From the NCBI GenBank assembly GCA_032622095.1, contig CP136068.1:14181729-14245728 (forward strand): 64,000 bases of DNA. The letters are read 5' to 3'. The translations under genes and the position numbers were made by a program. Origin of the DNA: Siphonodentalium dalli (Eukaryota > Mollusca > Scaphopoda > Gadilida > Siphonodentaliidae). Shown piece by piece: positions 61,604 to 64,000 of the stretch. The notes below the pieces were generated by a model. It searched no databases. It had not been told where the DNA came from and saw only the letters and a program-made list of their open reading frames with translations. Numbering within the stretch: position 1 is the first letter of the stretch; each line of letters opens with the position of its first letter.

Positions 61604-62037
61604 AAGACTCTAAGAACTGATAGTAGCTATCCCAGTACTAACATCATAAATAGTGTGAGGTTAAATTGTTTGAAATTGTTTTTTTTTTCATAATTTGAAA
61701 GTTAAGTGATATAAAAATGCAAACATTTTGAAACGAAACAGCTAATTTGTTACAATATATTGTTTTAACATACTCAGGTTGTTTTTTTAATTTCAATTCA
61801 ACCTTTATAAATGACATAAGATCTCTTGTTTGAGTGATACATCAATAAAATCGGTTAACTTTTCAAAATTCGAAAACTGACATAGCTGAAAATGGCGGCC
61901 ATCTTAAAAATGGCAGCCATCTTGGATTTTCGCGTGGTTTGTCGAACAATATTGTTTAGTGGCCCATACTGACCATTCGTACCAAATTTTATGCTTGTAT
62001 CACCAAGTGAACGATTTTACACTTAGCCGCCCTACTA

Positions 62038-62993
62038 AAAGTTAAGACCAAAATTAAGACTATATTAAGTAAGACACTTGTCGTGAAACGCACTTACGAC
62101 TGAAGTTTGAACTTAAGACCATCTTACGTCCCAACTATGTCAGTTGCATTTATGAAACTGTGCCTAGCCATAATCAAGTATGACAAGGAGTATGATTGAT
62201 GGGCAGTCTCCAATAATAATTATTGGGCTATTACAGTCTATTACCTGGTTAGTTTGATATCGACTGCGATATGAGCCCGAGGTAACGACCGTAACGTCGT
62301 ATCGGTGTGAAGTATGGCACTGACGAGCAATAGCACTGTCAGAAATTGCAACGCATTCCAGATCATATATTATATACCCATGATTGCAATTATGGAATAT
62401 AACATATTTTGGTTTCACGAATGACCAACTCATAATTCCGTTAAAACAACTAATCCTTCAAATTATGACAACTATATAAGGCTTATCACTGAAGGTTTCT
62501 CATGCATATCACCATAATTCCCAACCACATCTTTTACCGGACTCGGCCTCCGGGTCGCAGTTCGACTTCTTTTCCTCTCAAAAAATTCAGGTTTCTATAA
62601 ATAAAACGACCATGTCCCACTGTATACCAAGAAATGCGGCACAGTATACGCGGAGTGCGAAATAAGGTTCTTATGAGTATTCCTAGGTCCGATATATTTT
62701 GGTCGATAACATACTGACCAAGTAGTATAATAATATTAACAATATATCACTATTAGCGAGTCAAAATCATATAATAATAGTTCGAATGTGACATTCCGGT
62801 AGTTTTTTCGGATTAGACTGGCAAGGTAGGGTCATCTTTTGTTTGTACATGTATATCGGTGATTGATATTTATATATTATGACAACGAATGGAATAACAG
62901 TAGGAATGATGTAATAAAATTATACATTTTATGGTATTTTATTTTATTCGGATATCAATATTTTGTATATACACCAAATAAACTATATAACAA
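62038..62993. other. Right arm of the older palindromic repeat, then no gene seen
   Basis: AAGTTAAGACCAAAATTAAG, then further TTAAG-rich words to about 62130, pair with the flank left of the transposon. The rest is AT-rich, unrecognised sequence. An 89-codon minus-strand frame at 62164 has no known motif. Confidence 0.5.
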
Positions 62994-63052
62994 GTGTGTG
63001 AGATGTGTGTGTGTGTGTGTGTGTGAGGGGGTGCGTTTGTGTGTGTGTGTGA
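62994..63052. repeat. (GT)n microsatellite
   Basis: Two GT runs are separated by GAGGGGGTGCGTTT. Confidence 0.95.
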
Positions 63053-64000
63053 GGCTCTATATGTGGGGTGAGATAGCCAGGGTGTGTGTGTGTTTATCTG
63101 TCACGATTTTGGCGCGTTTAAAATTATCGCTCGCTTATGTCCGATTTCACACAAATTTTCACTAACCATGCTCTTAAATATTCGTTAATGGGCAACTAAA
63201 CCACAAACACTGTATACCATAAGTGTTTATTGGAGTGCCAGTCAACAATGTCGGATGGGGCACACTTAAGCATGTGGTCGAATCGTTGAATTATGCAATC
63301 TTATCAGCAACGAGATTATATACTGACTCTCCTTACCACATATGTTGATAGAGTTGGGATTCTGTTCTTGATCTAGCACGACAGCGCCTATATGTTGGGA
63401 TAGTTATGATTCTTTTCTCGATCTGGAAGGATCTAGCTCCACCTTTTGTAACAATCGTTTCCCGATTTATTTGTAAAGCACATCCATTATCAAGATTGTT
63501 CAATGTCGTACAGCGCACGGGTTGTGTTTCTGGGTCAACACACGCCCAATTGGATTTTCCAGTTAACCCATTGGATGTGGTGCTCTAAGTTGGTCATGGC
63601 ATTGGAATATAGTTATTTACCAGAATAAAAAAAAACAGCTCAATCAAAACAAAATTTTTTTTAAAGGCACGGGAGGCCTTGGTGGTGGGTATGCTGGTAA
63701 AATACTCACCTCCGTTGAAAACCGCCATAAACAGAAAGAATATTCAAATATAGACAGACTTTGTTCGTATAGCAATTAGACATATCGCATAAACATTATG
63801 TTATTGTCAGATGTTTACCCATTGTTATGTAAACAAGTGTACAAAAAAGTTACCTTTTCTGGCGTTTGTTTATATTATGATGATACACATTCTTCGTTAG
63901 TGTATTCCTGATATGGAAATAATAAAGAGCGTTTATATACTTTTTGTGTGATTATCCGATAGAATTGCGCTGTCCTCTGTAACGCAGTCAGGTTCTTGTT
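63053..64000. other. No gene seen
   Basis: AT-rich sequence. Two loosely similar passages (GTTGATAGAGTTGGGATTCT near 63344 and TTGGGATAGTTATGATTCTT near 63394) suggest a small diverged tandem duplication. No exon or element ends were recognised. Confidence 0.55.

Larger units (their letters stand above)
57979..62037 (+). mobile_element. 4.06-kb TIR DNA transposon, Academ-like by inference
   Basis: Both ends begin TAGTAGGGCGGCTAAGTGTA (left, and right as reverse complement). They remain alike through CGTTCA, TTGGTGATACAAGCAT, TTGGTA and CGACAAACCA for roughly 110-130 bp; the left copy has an 11-bp insertion. AAA flanks both sides (57976-57978 and 62038-62040), a possible 3-bp target duplication. 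The interior codes for a decayed protein (58391-61603) of a family common in marine-invertebrate gene predictions. Academ elements, as I recall, have 3-4-bp TSDs and an XPG-type nuclease in the transposase. The acidic region here fits that, so Academ is my inference. Confidence 0.8.

Noticed and set aside
63660-63720. Possible tRNA-like or SINE head near GGCACGGGAGGCCTTGGTGG
   Set aside because: No A-box/B-box pair or terminal repeat was found.

Overview
This is a window of an animal genome. It holds spliced coding exons, a very long tandem satellite, non-LTR retrotransposon remnants and many kinds of non-autonomous DNA transposon. The base composition is AT-rich. The repeat style (Helitrons with minisatellite cores, TTAA elements, a 3-bp-TSD transposon whose protein I know from marine-invertebrate gene predictions) suggests a marine invertebrate, perhaps a mollusc or another lophotrochozoan. 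The species cannot be read from the sequence. There are no bacterial operons, no CRISPR array and no intact long ORF.

The only host gene I recognise is an M13 (neprilysin / endothelin-converting-enzyme type) zinc metalloprotease on the + strand. Two consecutive phase-0 exons are clear: 32078-32143, carrying the ENIADNGG zinc-ligand motif, and 33124-33222, carrying NNQLFF near the C-terminus. The first 60 bases of the window may be the exon just before them, ending at a splice donor. If so, the 31.4-kb satellite from about 62 to 31507 fills one intron of this gene. The exon with the HEXXH motif would lie left of the window. I could not find the exon that should follow 33222.

Bases 62-31507 are a ~204-bp satellite with higher-order structure. 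Four copies of one 892-bp Mutator-like element sit at the same monomer position with the same 9-bp target duplication, so a single insertion was later amplified with the array. A 68-bp-deleted monomer recurs in fixed phase. The right edge of the array is itself duplicated at 26351-26543.

Bases 31508-51000 are a mosaic. They hold minisatellites, a TTTGCGATAAA-type palindromic repeat zone, an 8-bp-TSD hAT-like element (36047-37140), two TTAA-flanked foldback elements (37721-38189 and 38333-38725) and a G-tract TIR element with a 10-bp TSD (38883-41137). Inside that last element two Helitrons are joined head to tail, and a neighbouring tandem copy preserves the empty site. Two 5'-truncated non-LTR retrotransposons (41436-42710 and 48595-49914, minus strand), a solo Helitron (47462-47762) and several palindromes and duplications complete this part.

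Bases 51281-57670 hold two adjoining satellites, a ~788-bp macrosatellite and a ~140-bp GC-rich one. They share a ~60-bp block in opposite orientation. Bases 57979-62037 are a ~4-kb TIR transposon, decayed but coding, whose protein belongs to a widespread uncharacterised family with a nuclease-like acidic region and a Cys-rich C-terminus. I infer an Academ-type element. The rest, to 64000, is largely unrecognised non-coding DNA with a GT microsatellite.
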